From Fibrobacterota bacterium (lineage in GTDB: Bacteria; Fibrobacterota; Fibrobacteria; UBA5070): 64,000 bases of DNA. A model generated the notes under the pieces. The model did no database searches and was not told the origin of the DNA. It saw nothing but the letters and a program-made list of their open reading frames with translations. A program made the position numbers and the translations under genes. Every line of letters begins with the position of its first letter. The stretch's first letter is position 1. The DNA lies in contig JADKBN010000029.1 in NCBI GenBank assembly GCA_016715065.1, positions 124,001 through 188,000 on the forward strand. Direction: 5' to 3'. Positions 34,059 to 43,541 of the stretch are shown here, in pieces.

Positions 34059-36071
34059 TCAGATCCGATCGAACGATGCCGCCAGCATGTCGTCCACGGC
34101 ATCCAAGGCGCTCCAGGACTTGGGCGGGACGCAATTGAGCGAGGTGTTCCACCTCTGCGCGGAAACGGTTCCGTTGGCGTAGTCCACTCTCCGGGTCCTG
34201 GTATAGGCCTCCGGGCTGGGGAGGAACTTCAAGCCGGTGACGAGGGAATCCGCGACACGTGTGATCGCCGGCTCGGCCACCACGCAAGCCCCTTCCGGAT
34301 GCCGGATTCTCGCGGTCTCAAGGAGCTTGGCGATCATCGCCACCGAATCCGGTGGAATCACTGCCTTTGCGGGAATGACCACGGTATCCACCGTGACCAT
34401 GCCATGGGAAGGGGTGCGTTGAACCGTCCCGTTGGCAAAAAGGACATAATCGAACCCGAATCCGGATCCGTCGGAAGTCATGGAAGAATATTGCTGGAAG
34501 GACGAGTCCACGACAACAGGAACCGTCGAACCCTGCAGGAAGAAGGATCTTCCGTCCACCAGGCTACGGAACATGACATCCTTTTCCGGACCGAATGGGA
34601 TGCGCACCAGATGAGGCAGTTCTGCGCATCCGATCTCGGTGGCGTTCTGCGGACGAATCAAGGTCATCGGGATGGTGTTCGGAGCGGGGACGGTGGCGAC
34701 CACCGAAGAATCTCCATTCGGATCGGCGACCACTCCGGGCTTCATGTAGATGTTGTAAAGTGCGCGCGGCTGGATGTTGCAATCGTATCTGGTGTACACC
34801 CAGATGGAAGAGGCGTCGCGCCAGACTTTTTCCACTGGAAGTCCGTCGCGCGGCCCGAACGAGCGACTGAGCATGATGCCGTCTTCGGCCTTGACCAGCA
34901 CCGTGTCCGGCGAGGAAACGGGTTTCGGATCGACACATGCTTTTCCTGGGAGGTATTGACGCATGCCGTTGGCATTCTCCAACTGGATGGTGCCGCAGAT
35001 GGACTTGGGAACGGTCACCACCATGGGCTTAGGCGAACCCTCCGCACACTTCATGGCGATGTCCGGATCGCTTCCGAACACCCAGCGGATGCCAGAATCA
35101 GGGAGGATGCGGACCACCGGCGCTTGACAGTAGTACTGGGTGAGGATGCGCACGGCAGAATCGTCGCGTTGGGCGGCGAGGATGGCCAAGAATCCCGGCT
35201 TGGATCCCGTGGTGGGCGAGATGGTCACGTGTCCGGTATCCGAGGGAGGGGGGCCGTTGGGGTCGGGTAGGTAAATTTCGCCGGTGGGAGTCAGCAAGGT
35301 GACTGCCCCGGATGCGGTCCAGGGAACAAAGTGGGTGTGTTCCTGGTAGAGCTCGACGCACGCCCTGCCGGTGTCGATTCCCTTGCCGAGAATCCAACGG
35401 GATTGGTCGACGACGGGCACAGGCACGGGCAAGATCAAATCCAGGGGCGCCCCGCTAGAGGCCCTCACAACCCGGTAAATGGTGGACTCTTCGAACGACA
35501 GCACCGGCCATTCGCAGGGAGACAACAAGGTGCTGATCATGTACACCCCCGCCTGGGTGCGCCAGGCTTTCAAGGGTGTCCAGGAAGGCGACTGGCTGCC
35601 GTACAAAACAGTCAGGGTGTCCAGGCCAGGCACATTGGGGTCCGGATCCAGAATGATCCGCACGCGCACGGAGCCCGTGGCCTTGCGCAGATGGATTTCC
35701 GCATCCACCGTGCGACCCGGAAGGATTTGCACCAGGGCCTCGCCGTAATAGTGAATGGCCTGATCGGCATCATACAGGGCCACTCGCAGGGTCCATCCAC
35801 CAGCGCTCAGGTTGTTGAGCACGACCGATTGGGTCAGGCTTCCGGCCGAAATCTGGGTCGCGAAGCCTTCCCGGACCGCTTCGATGCGGACGGAGTCGAA
35901 TCCGGAGCCCAAGGTGGCGATCTCGGCGGAGGACAACCGGAAGGAAACCTTGCCGCCCTCTTGGGCCGAAAGACCGGTTGGATCCGCCGCTTCCACGCGA
36001 TCTTGACAACCGCTCAATCCAAGGTTCAACCCCAGCAACAGGGGTAAAGCGAGCAGGAGTTTGGCTTTCAT
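34059..36071 (-). CDS. Large lipoprotein of unknown function
   Basis: 670 residues. A lipoprotein signal peptide ends in LGLSGC with the acylated Cys at residue 22. The mature protein is beta-rich. Its first 150 residues (VSFRLSSAEIATLGSGFDSVRIEAVREG) resemble the lipoproteins of carbohydrate-degrading Fibrobacter, with repeated sandwich-like folds, but no named domain could be assigned. The remainder has many Pro/Val/Ser strands and about a dozen Cys residues, which could form disulphides outside the cytoplasm. The ATG has a weak GGGA ribosome site. The gene appears to be a single-gene unit with its own terminator. Confidence 0.72.
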   Translation of the reverse strand: MKAKLLLALPLLLGLNLGLSGCQDRVEAADPTGLSAQEGGKVSFRLSSAEIATLGSGFDSVRIEAVREGFATQISAGSLTQSVVLNNLSAGGWTLRVALYDADQAIHYYGEALVQILPGRTVDAEIHLRKATGSVRVRIILDPDPNVPGLDTLTVLYGSQSPSWTPLKAWRTQAGVYMISTLLSPCEWPVLSFEESTIYRVVRASSGAPLDLILPVPVPVVDQSRWILGKGIDTGRACVELYQEHTHFVPWTASGAVTLLTPTGEIYLPDPNGPPPSDTGHVTISPTTGSKPGFLAILAAQRDDSAVRILTQYYCQAPVVRILPDSGIRWVFGSDPDIAMKCAEGSPKPMVVTVPKSICGTIQLENANGMRQYLPGKACVDPKPVSSPDTVLVKAEDGIMLSRSFGPRDGLPVEKVWRDASSIWVYTRYDCNIQPRALYNIYMKPGVVADPNGDSSVVATVPAPNTIPMTLIRPQNATEIGCAELPHLVRIPFGPEKDVMFRSLVDGRSFFLQGSTVPVVVDSSFQQYSSMTSDGSGFGFDYVLFANGTVQRTPSHGMVTVDTVVIPAKAVIPPDSVAMIAKLLETARIRHPEGACVVAEPAITRVADSLVTGLKFLPSPEAYTRTRRVDYANGTVSAQRWNTSLNCVPPKSWSALDAVDDMLAASFDRI

Positions 36072-36270
36072 AGTGGATCCCACGGGATGGAGACGATTGG
36101 GCATTGATAAAACGATACGCCCTGCAAGCCGTAAGAATCGAGAAAAACCACACATTCCAAATCGATCCGTACTCGGCTCAAGAACACAGCCCCTTTTGTC
36201 CTGTACCCAAAGGGTGCGCAAGTCCGAAGGATCTTGCGGTCACTTGTGCAAGTCGGCTTCCACAAAGGAC

Positions 36271-36300
36271 TTGGACAACAACGCCGTGGTTGGTTATACT
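36271..36300 (+). promoter_or_regulatory. Probable sigma-70 promoter of the HU gene
   Basis: TTGGAC at 36271-36276 and TATACT at 36295-36300 are separated by 18 bases, matching the housekeeping consensus at 4 of 6 and 5 of 6 positions. Transcription would begin near 36306, leaving only about 8 bases before the ATG at 36315. There is no ribosome site in that space, so the message would be close to leaderless. Confidence 0.5.
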
Positions 36301-36314
36301 GTCTAGGCACGCCT

Positions 36315-36677
36315 ATGGCTAACGTCACGAAAAAGGACATCGTCGAAGAAATCGCTCGGCGCACCGGCTTGACCCAAGCGGAAACCAAATCCGTCCTGGA
36401 AGGCCTGCTCGACGCCATCTCCACCACCCTCCGCGATGGTCGCAACATCGAGATCCGTGGATTTGGCCGGTTCAAGGTTCGCCCTCGCAAAGCGCGCACC
36501 GCCCGCAACCCTCGCACTGGCGAACTGGTGCAGGTGGAAGGTGGCATCAAGCCTGTGTTCGAGGCCTCACGCGAACTCAAGGCCATGCTGAACGAGGGCG
36601 AGGTCCACTTCCAGGACATCCAACGTGTTTTGGAAAACGCCACCACGGAAATTTCCCCCGCCGAATCGGCCGGTTAG
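36315..36677 (+). CDS. HU/IHF family DNA-binding protein
   Basis: 120 residues. A histone-like protein that bends DNA. The N-terminal helices start with MANVTKKDIVEEIARRTGLTQ. The family signature IEIRGFGRFKVRPRKARTARNP contains the DNA-contacting arm with its usual Arg and Pro residues, and GGIKPVFEASRELK follows. A C-terminal extension of about 25 residues (EGEVHFQDIQRVLENATTEI) goes beyond the usual 90-100 residues. Whether it is HU or IHF cannot be settled from the sequence. The smpB gene begins 7 bases after the stop, suggesting one transcript. Confidence 0.92.
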   Translation: MANVTKKDIVEEIARRTGLTQAETKSVLEGLLDAISTTLRDGRNIEIRGFGRFKVRPRKARTARNPRTGELVQVEGGIKPVFEASRELKAMLNEGEVHFQDIQRVLENATTEISPAESAG

Positions 36678-36684
36678 GCCCACA

Positions 36685-37134
36685 ATGGCGATCCATATCG
36701 AAAACCGCCGTGCCAGGCACGAGTATTTCATCCTGGAGACATTTGAAGCGGGAGTGATGCTTTCCGGAACGGAGGTCAAAAGCCTCCGCGAAGGAAAATG
36801 CCAACTTTTGGATGCCTACGTGGCCATCGAAAAAGGCGAAGCCTGGATGCGCAATGTCCGCATCGACGAATACACGGCAGGGAACCGGTGGAACCACCTG
36901 CATTCGCGCGCCCGCAAGCTCCTGATGCACACCAAGGAAATCGAGCACATCGGTCGCTCGGTGGACCGCAAGGGATTGACCGTGATCCCGCTGGAAGTCT
37001 ATTTCAAGGGATCGTGGGCCAAGGTGAAGGTCGCCATCTGCAAAGGCAAAGCGGAGCACGACAAACGCCAGACCAAGATCGCCCAGGACCACAAACGCGA
37101 GATCGACAGGGCCATGAAAAAGGCTCTTAGGTAA
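36685..37134 (+). CDS. smpB: SsrA-binding protein SmpB
   Basis: 149 residues. SmpB delivers tmRNA to stalled ribosomes for trans-translation. The protein begins MAIHIENRRARHEYFILE. It then has the conserved EAGVMLSGTEVKSLREGKCQL and the basic TVIPLEVYFKGSWAKVKVAI core, with CKGKAEHDKRQTKIAQDHKREI as the helical tail that enters the ribosomal A site. The ATG is 7 bases after the HU stop and 14 bases before the amidase start, so the three genes form a unit. The ssrA gene itself was not found in the window. Confidence 0.96.
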   Translation: MAIHIENRRARHEYFILETFEAGVMLSGTEVKSLREGKCQLLDAYVAIEKGEAWMRNVRIDEYTAGNRWNHLHSRARKLLMHTKEIEHIGRSVDRKGLTVIPLEVYFKGSWAKVKVAICKGKAEHDKRQTKIAQDHKREIDRAMKKALR

Positions 37135-37148
37135 CCGGGGCCAAGCCG

Positions 37149-38366
37149 ATGAAATCCCTCCTGGTGATCCTTGGACTGTGGGCGGGAGCGTGGGCCGGTG
37201 TCTCGGTTCGCGATACGGTGGTGTTCGGGATCCCCTCGGTGAGAATCATGGCGGGCTCCACTCACCAAGGTGATCTGAAAATCGATTCCGAACGTGGGCA
37301 GTTGCGGGCCAGTCTGGAGGGGAAAACCGACTCCGTTCTGGTGGTGTTCGATCGCAACCCCTTCGGGAGAATGGCCGGCCGGACCCGACCTCTCACCTTC
37401 CCGCCGCGCGTTACCAAATCGAGGCTGGTTCTCCCGAAGGCCGCCGCCGCAGATCTGCTGAGCCGATTGCAGGTCGTGCCCGCGACCGATTCCACTTCCC
37501 CACCCGAGCCGCCGCAAGCAGCCACCACCACCTCGCCCGCGGATTCCGTCGCGGAGCCATCCCAGCCCGTACCTGCCCCACCGGCGCCGGCTCCGGTGGC
37601 GATGCCATCGGAAGATTCCGCCGTTTACGCGCCGGAAGCCTCGCCAGGTGCGGGCACCTTCACGATCGTGATCGACGCGGGACACGGCGGCAAGGATCCT
37701 GGAGCGATCGGGAAGCACAACGAGAAGTCCGTTCAGGAAAAGGATGCGACTTTGGCGGTGGCCAAGAAGCTTCGCGACGCTCTCCAGAAGCGCAAAGGCG
37801 TGAAGGTGGTGATGACCCGCGACAAGGACGTGTTCCTGAAGCTTTCCGAGCGCACCCAGAAGGCGAACGCCGCCAAAGGGGATCTGTTCATTTCCTTGCA
37901 TTGCAACAGCCTGCCGCTGAACTCGAAGCGTCGCGAAGAGGTCAACGGGTTCATCGTGTTTCTGTTGCGGGAGGCCAAGGACGAAGCCGACAAAGCCATC
38001 GAACGTCGCGAGAACGAGGCGATCCAATTCGAGACCGGCGAACGGCAGAAGAAGGACGCGCTCACCCCGGTGGAATGGATGCTCCTGGAGCACCAGCTCA
38101 ACCAGTACACCAAGGAAAGCGAACGGTTCGCCGGTGAAGTCGTGCGACAGATGGAAAAAGACGCCGTTGTCGCCAAGGAGCGCACCGGTGCCGGTCAAGC
38201 GGGGTTCTTCGTGCTGGTGGGCTCCATGATGCCCTCGGTGTTGATCGAGATGGGATACCTCTCCAGCAGTTCCGATGCCCAAACCCTGAGCGACCCGGAT
38301 CGCCAAAAGAAGATCGCCGAATCCATCGCGAAATCCGTCGACGCGTTCCTGGCAAAACGCCGCTGA
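37149..38366 (+). CDS. N-acetylmuramoyl-L-alanine amidase (Amidase_3)
   Basis: 405 residues. Zinc enzyme that splits the bond between muramic acid and the stem peptide during cell separation. A signal peptide (MKSLLVILGLWAGAWA) is followed by an AMIN-like beta domain (about 20-105), a Pro/Ala/Thr-rich linker (about 115-165) and the catalytic domain from about 172. That holds VIDAGHGGKDPGAIG with the first zinc His, a Glu in EKDATLAVAKKL, SLHCNSLPL with another zinc His, and IEMGYLSSSSDAQ with the catalytic Glu. An insertion of about 70 charged residues lies between the SLHCNS and final motifs, the position of the regulatory helix in AmiB/AmiC-type enzymes. Confidence 0.93.
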   Translation: MKSLLVILGLWAGAWAGVSVRDTVVFGIPSVRIMAGSTHQGDLKIDSERGQLRASLEGKTDSVLVVFDRNPFGRMAGRTRPLTFPPRVTKSRLVLPKAAAADLLSRLQVVPATDSTSPPEPPQAATTTSPADSVAEPSQPVPAPPAPAPVAMPSEDSAVYAPEASPGAGTFTIVIDAGHGGKDPGAIGKHNEKSVQEKDATLAVAKKLRDALQKRKGVKVVMTRDKDVFLKLSERTQKANAAKGDLFISLHCNSLPLNSKRREEVNGFIVFLLREAKDEADKAIERRENEAIQFETGERQKKDALTPVEWMLLEHQLNQYTKESERFAGEVVRQMEKDAVVAKERTGAGQAGFFVLVGSMMPSVLIEMGYLSSSSDAQTLSDPDRQKKIAESIAKSVDAFLAKRR

Positions 38367-38410
38367 CCTGATTCCCTGCGCGGGGATCCTCCGGTTTCCG
38401 GCCCAGGGCT

Positions 38411-39403
38411 CTACTTCAGGTCTTCGACATCGATCCCATACAGGCGCACGTCGTCCAGGTAGAGGTCGGTGCCACCACTCACCAGGAAGGTCAGATGCGT
38501 CACTTGGTCGCGGACCGCGTTCCAGCCGATGTTCGCGCCGATTCCGTCGGCCGTGTCCAGATCCTGCGGACGGATGCGAAGGCGCGTCCATGCGGTGTCC
38601 AAGGTGCGGTGCGTCCACGATTTCCCGGGCGATTGTGGTGGCAACCGATCGAAGGCGATGGACAGCTTCCCGGATCCCTTGACCCACACCACCAGCGAAT
38701 CCATGCTGCGCAGATTGCAAGGTCGGGCTTGGGGGCCTAGGACAATTCCCGTCAGCGCGTATTTGTAGGTGTTGGCGGGGGTCTTGTAGTTCAGGCGCAA
38801 CGCGGTTCCCTTGCGTCCGCCTCCCGCAGCCACATGGACGGGATCCGCCACAGTCACGAAGGAGTCGGAAGTTGCCTTGTACCAGAATGCGCTGTCGGGA
38901 AGCCTGCTCATGTTGTTCGGGCCTTCGAAATCGTCCACCAACACCGAGCCGATGAACATCCTTTGGCTATCGGGGATTCCCCGCCAGACAGCGATGGGGT
39001 CGCTGCGCTTATGCCGCATTTTGGTCCAATGGAGAACGAATCTGGCCCCAGGCGCCAGTAGGGAATTTTCCAGGCGAACTTGCAATCTTCCTTGCCGAGC
39101 GGGTCTGTCCCAGGTGACGATACTGAAAGGAATGGAATCCCCATTCTCCCTCGTGACCGCAAGGTCCATTCCGTCGGAATCGGAAGCGCTGAAGTCGAAA
39201 TTCGTGGAGTCCAACCGGAGTGTGGCCACCGTGGGAAACCAGTAGGGACGGTTCCAAGGAGGAAGCACGGAATCCACCAGGATGCTTCTGGCCGAGGCTG
39301 TATTCTCCGTCTGGGTGGTGTTGCCCGTGATGCGCTCTTCCGAACAGGAGAAGACGACAAATCCTGCCAGCAACGATGCACCGTAAATCCGTAGATCTCT
39401 CAT
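38411..39403 (-). CDS. Lipoprotein with carbohydrate-binding-like C-terminal domain, partner of a TIGR02147 protein
   Basis: 330 residues. The N-terminus MRDLRIYGASLLAGFVVFSC is a lipoprotein signal with the acylated Cys at residue 20. The C-terminal 150 residues look like a jelly-roll domain of the CBM11/galactose-binding type: YKYALTGIVLG, SLVVWVKGSGKLSIAFD, AWTRLRIRPQDL and a closing LYLDDVRLYGIDVEDLK. The N-terminal half has two beta-sandwich-like parts. The ATG overlaps the stop of the TIGR02147 gene (ATGA). No enzyme motif was seen. A surface role in sugar or polymer binding is inference. Confidence 0.72.
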   Translation of the reverse strand: MRDLRIYGASLLAGFVVFSCSEERITGNTTQTENTASARSILVDSVLPPWNRPYWFPTVATLRLDSTNFDFSASDSDGMDLAVTRENGDSIPFSIVTWDRPARQGRLQVRLENSLLAPGARFVLHWTKMRHKRSDPIAVWRGIPDSQRMFIGSVLVDDFEGPNNMSRLPDSAFWYKATSDSFVTVADPVHVAAGGGRKGTALRLNYKTPANTYKYALTGIVLGPQARPCNLRSMDSLVVWVKGSGKLSIAFDRLPPQSPGKSWTHRTLDTAWTRLRIRPQDLDTADGIGANIGWNAVRDQVTHLTFLVSGGTDLYLDDVRLYGIDVEDLK

Positions 39404-40227
39404 TGGGATGCCTCCGGCGCCGAGGCCAGCGGAAAGAAGGCCATGGAAAGCTGCATGACCCGGTCCGGCTGCAGCGACTCCTCCACCCTTTTTTGAATCT
39501 GTTGGCGGAACTCTCGCAACATCTCCCGAATCTCCTTGAACGCTTCCTGATCGACCGCCAGTGTCAATGTCGAAACATCCCGCTCTTCCCGGGGGAATCT
39601 TTCCAACGATTCCGCCGCCAGAGCCAGGATTTGTCTTTGGAAATGCCGGACGGCTTCGGTCTTTTCCGATCCTCCCGCATTGAGGTGGGCCTCGGTCAGC
39701 ACCAGACGGCCGGAACTGGCTTTTTTGACCAGACTCAATTCCAGCAACAAATCCAATGCCTTGGTCACGTCCGCTTCCGGAATGGGTGGGCGCAATCGGC
39801 TGGCGATGACGGCGGGCTGGACACGTCCCTCCATGACCTCCACCATCGACCGCACGGCGACGATCCACCACTCCCGGAAATAGGCCAGTTCCTTGTCGAC
39901 CAGGTCGCGGCTGGCCACATCGCGAAGCGCCATGGCCTTGTCGAGGATGTCGTGGCGAGCCCGAGAATCACGTTCGCGGGCATAAGCGATCAGAAGCACG
40001 AAGTATTCGGCCGATCTGCCGGTGAGTCCCAGGTACTCGATCGCTCGTGATTGGCACCGGGCCGGGAGGTGGGCATCCTTTTGCAGAATCCGGAAAATAT
40101 TGCTGGTGTCTTGCCCCAAGGCCTCGGCCATCATTCGGTAGCCATACAAGGGCGATTTCGCCTTCCGTTGCTCGAAGGCGTCCCGCAGAAGGTCGCGATA
40201 ATCCAGGTATTCGAAGATCGAGCGCAT
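39400..40227 (-). CDS. TIGR02147 family protein, probable transcriptional regulator
   Basis: 275 residues. The family was described as a paralogous family of Fibrobacter succinogenes and is found in several free-living delta-type and Fibrobacteres genomes. The N-terminal pattern SIFEYLDYRDLLRDAFEQRK, then YGYRMMAEALGQDTSNIFRILQKDAHLP (a helix-turn-helix-like part), is diagnostic. The central REWWIVAVRSMVEV and the ALDLLLELSLVKKASSGRLVLTEA winged segment follow. Together with FREWW and the repeated hydrophobic heptads it looks like a DNA-binding, dimeric regulator, though no DNA target is established. It is translationally coupled to the lipoprotein gene, which may be its target or partner. 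Confidence 0.87.
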   Translation of the reverse strand: MRSIFEYLDYRDLLRDAFEQRKAKSPLYGYRMMAEALGQDTSNIFRILQKDAHLPARCQSRAIEYLGLTGRSAEYFVLLIAYARERDSRARHDILDKAMALRDVASRDLVDKELAYFREWWIVAVRSMVEVMEGRVQPAVIASRLRPPIPEADVTKALDLLLELSLVKKASSGRLVLTEAHLNAGGSEKTEAVRHFQRQILALAAESLERFPREERDVSTLTLAVDQEAFKEIREMLREFRQQIQKRVEESLQPDRVMQLSMAFFPLASAPEASQ

Positions 40228-40434
40228 TCTACCACCAATCCTATCACAAGGAATGTACCGGATGGACATATCCAGACTAAAAACTCGAATCGCAAGCCCG
40301 CCGGGGCCAGGAACTTCAGTGGTGGATTTTTGGTATTTCGACAAAAGCCCAGGACAGGAACACCGACATCATTGGCGTTTGCACCTCCTATCCTACATTG
40401 GCGGGACAGAAGTGTTCGTCCGTTGGAGGTTCCG

Positions 40435-41483
40435 GTGCGTCGTCGTGCGATCTGTCTGGTGGCGTTCCTTCCGTTTTTGTGCTTGGGCGCGTCCCCACGC
40501 CCCTGGAAGGTTTTTTTGTTGTTCGGGCAGTCCAACATGCATGGCGGTTCCACTTCCGATGCGGAAGACCGTAAGACCAATCCTCGCGTGCGGGTGCTTG
40601 GGTACAACGACTGTTCGAGCAACGGCCGCAAATACAACCAGTGGGCCATCGCCGCGCCAGCCCTCCATTCCTGCGGCAACGGGGTGGGACTGGGAGATTG
40701 GTTCGGGAAGGTGCTGGCCGATTCGTTGCCTTCGGATACCATCGCACTGATCCCCTGCGCCGTTTCCGGCGTGGACATCAGTTTTTTCAGCAAGGGCGTG
40801 ACCTCCAGCCGACGCAAGGACTTTTCCATCCCCCCGACAACCACTGGACCGGCGCGTATCCGTGGATGTTGGAGCGATTGAAATTGGCGCAGGAAAAAGG
40901 AGAAATCGCGGGGATTCTACTGCACCAGGGCGAGGCCGACTGGACCGACACGGCCCGCACCCGCTGGCCGGGTCGGGTGGCCAAGATCGTGACCGACTTG
41001 AAGGCGGACCTCAAATTCGGCGATGTGCCTGTGCTGATCGGAGAGTTGCGCCAGGATGGGAATGCCTGCTGCGGTGCGCACAACTCCCATGTCGCCACCG
41101 CCTCCAAGACGGTCCCCAACGGATGGGTGGTCTCTTCAAAGGGGTTGGAGGCATCCACGGACGCCTATCACCTGACCTCGCCGGGCAATCGGGAATTCGG
41201 CAAACGCTACGCGGCGGCCATGCTCAAAGCGCTGCCCAAACCGTCGCTGGCAGAGCGCGAGAGCGCCCCCGCGCCCGCCTGGAAGCTGGTGTCCGGATCG
41301 TCGGGCTGGATCCTGGAATTCGAGTTCGCGCAGGACCAGATTCAAGTGGGGTCGCTGGACGGAAAATGGCTGGCGCAAGGCTCGGGCAGCAGGATCGTTC
41401 TTCCCCCACACCACGGATTGCTCCTGGTGCGCGCCCAGAACCGAAACTCCCACCGCTCCTGGCTGCTTCCGGCCACATTCTGA
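40435..41483 (+). pseudogene. Secreted SGNH acetylesterase (SASA/CE6-like) broken by a one-base frameshift
   Basis: Two frames together encode one protein of about 350 residues. The first runs from GTG 40435, with GGAGG upstream and a signal peptide (VRRRAICLVAFLPFLCLGA). It holds LFGQSNMHGG, the block with the catalytic Ser. The frame then breaks at a run of six C (40830-40835). Shifting back one base there gives a smooth join, KDFSIPPDNHWTGAYPW, and continues to the stop at 41483. The second part has LLHQGEADWTD and DAYHLTSPGNREFG, the block with the catalytic Asp and His. The family removes acetyl groups from xylan or sialic acids. The defect may be a sequencing error, a true mutation, or programmed -1 slippage on C_CCC_CCG. 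Confidence 0.82.
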
Positions 41484-41681
41484 AAACGGTGGCCGCAGGC
41501 ACGTCCTAGCCTCGGGACGCAAATTTTGTAGGAACTACCAACTCCGAGAGATCGAATCACGCTTGGGCCCACCCCGCGCCCGCCATCTTTCCCACGAACG
41601 CTCGACGCGGTCCGAATCGGCTCGAGTCCCGGTCCTGTCATGGATGGTCGGCGTTGATGGTGCGCCAATAGGAGAATCCAA

Positions 41682-43529
41682 ATGAACACAACCTCCAGAA
41701 CCATCGCGATCGGATTGTTCGCCGCGTTTTCCGTCCCAGCCCAGAAAGTCACGATGACCCCGCCCATGGGCTGGAACAGTTGGAACACCTTCTACGGCAA
41801 CATCAGCGAATCCCTGATCAAGGGGATCATCGACGTGATGGGGACCAACGGCATGCGCGCCGCAGGATATGTCTATGTGAATCTGGACGACAACTGGATG
41901 GCCAATCCGGCTCGGGACGGGGCCGGCAACCTGAGAGCCGACCCCACCCGCTTCCCCAACGGGATCAAGAGCCTGGCCGACTACGCCCATTCCAAAGGCA
42001 TGAAGCTGGGCATCTACGGCGATCGCGGATCCATGACCTGCATGAACGTGCCCCAGAGCGGCAGCTACGGCAAGGAAGCGGCCGACGCCAAGATGTTCGC
42101 CTCGTGGGGAATCGACTACGTCAAGTACGACAACTGCAACCCCGTGGGGCAGATGCAGAGCGACTACACCACCATGGGCAAGGCCATCGCCAACTCCGGA
42201 CGCCCCATGGTCTTCTCCGTGTGCGCCTGGCAGACCCAGGAGTGGATGCCGGCGGTGGGCAACCTGTGGCGCAGCACCGACGACATCACCTCGGAATGGC
42301 TGGGAGTGAACAACGTCTACGGCCGGGCGATCATGACCAACCTGGATGGGAACTCCGACAAGTTCATCTTCACCCGGCCGGGGGCCTTCTCGGATCCGGA
42401 CATGCTGGAGGTGGGCACCGGCAAGCTGACCCTCGACGAGAACAAGGCGCATTTCGGGTTGTGGGCCCTGATGGCCGCGCCGTTGATCGCGGGCAACGAC
42501 GTGCGCAGCGTGAACGCGACCAACCTCGCCATTTTGACAAATTCCGACGTGATATCGATCGACCAGGACTCGGCGGGGATCCAGGGCCGGCGGATCCTCA
42601 AAAACGGGGATTTCGAAACGTGGGTCAAGCCCCTGGGCACCGAATACAACTCGTTCGCGGTGGGATTGTTCAACCGTTCCGGATCGGCATCCAACATGAC
42701 CATCAAATGGAGCGACCTCCAGTTGGATCCGACCTCCGTCACGGTTCGCGATGCTTGGGCCAAAAAGGACCTTGGCAACATCAAGGATGCCCATACGGTG
42801 TCGGTCCCGTCGCATGGACTGGCGCTGTTCAAGGTCAAGGGCACGCGCGACCCCAGCGCCACCACCTGGGTTTCCGATCGCCAAATCCATTCCATCACCA
42901 ATGCCTGGAAGCTCCTGGGCGTGGACAAGAGCGTGGCCGGAAACGCTCTGAAGATCGGCAGCAAGACCTACACGAAAGGCCTGGGGACCAACTCGCCCTC
43001 CACCACGGTGCTGGCGTTGCGCAAGAAGTTCGACAAGTTCCAATCCGACATCGGCATCGATGCCGAAACCTCCGCTGGCAGCGTGGTGTTCCAGGTCTTC
43101 GGCGATGGCAAAAAGCTCTACGAGAGCCCCGTCATGAAGGGCGGAGCCGCACCCGTGGCCATCGATGTTTCGGTGGCGGGAGTGGACAGCTTGTCCTTGA
43201 TCGTGACCGATGCCGGAGACGGCAACACCAACGACCACGGCGATTGGGCGGGAGCCAAGCTGACACCGGCCACCTCCGGTGTGACCGCTCCTGTACGTTC
43301 GCTCCAAGACTGGCAGGCGACCGTGCGAGGTGGCAGACTGCTCCTGGATCGCGCCTCCAGCGCCACCGAAGTTCTGCGCATCCACGACCTCCAGGGTCGT
43401 GAAGTCCTGAGCCATCGCCTGACCGGCACCCACACCGACATCGCGGTGCGTGGCCTGGCGCGCGGAATCTACTCGATTCGGTTGGGCGAATCCACGGCTT
43501 CCCGCTCCAAGACCTTTCTCCTGGACTGA
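41682..43529 (+). CDS. Secreted alpha-galactosidase GH27 with NPCBM domain and type IX sorting tail
   Basis: 615 residues. The enzyme removes alpha-galactose from galactomannan or raffinose-type sugars. A signal peptide (about 1-20) precedes the GH27 barrel, beginning TPPMGWNSWNTFYGN. The nucleophile is D150 in YVKYDNCN, and the acid/base is D200 or D201 in LWRSTDDITSEW. The C-terminal beta domain of the catalytic unit ends near residue 385. An NPCBM carbohydrate-binding domain spans about 390-525. The last 70 residues (VRGGRLLLDRASSATEVLRI, then GIYSIRLGE) match a type IX secretion sorting domain. An AGGAG site lies 7 bases upstream. It is a single-gene unit. Confidence 0.94.
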   Translation: MNTTSRTIAIGLFAAFSVPAQKVTMTPPMGWNSWNTFYGNISESLIKGIIDVMGTNGMRAAGYVYVNLDDNWMANPARDGAGNLRADPTRFPNGIKSLADYAHSKGMKLGIYGDRGSMTCMNVPQSGSYGKEAADAKMFASWGIDYVKYDNCNPVGQMQSDYTTMGKAIANSGRPMVFSVCAWQTQEWMPAVGNLWRSTDDITSEWLGVNNVYGRAIMTNLDGNSDKFIFTRPGAFSDPDMLEVGTGKLTLDENKAHFGLWALMAAPLIAGNDVRSVNATNLAILTNSDVISIDQDSAGIQGRRILKNGDFETWVKPLGTEYNSFAVGLFNRSGSASNMTIKWSDLQLDPTSVTVRDAWAKKDLGNIKDAHTVSVPSHGLALFKVKGTRDPSATTWVSDRQIHSITNAWKLLGVDKSVAGNALKIGSKTYTKGLGTNSPSTTVLALRKKFDKFQSDIGIDAETSAGSVVFQVFGDGKKLYESPVMKGGAAPVAIDVSVAGVDSLSLIVTDAGDGNTNDHGDWAGAKLTPATSGVTAPVRSLQDWQATVRGGRLLLDRASSATEVLRIHDLQGREVLSHRLTGTHTDIAVRGLARGIYSIRLGESTASRSKTFLLD

Positions 43530-43541
43530 CTTCGGCGCCGG

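Noticed and set aside
40830..40835. Programmed frameshifting as the explanation for the split acetylesterase
   Set aside because: C_CCC_CCG fits a slippery pattern but no clear downstream stimulator was seen, so a one-base error or mutation is more likely.
41535..43433. Minus-strand frame of 632 codons opposite the alpha-galactosidase gene
   Set aside because: Antisense reading of a GH27 gene; no conserved pattern.
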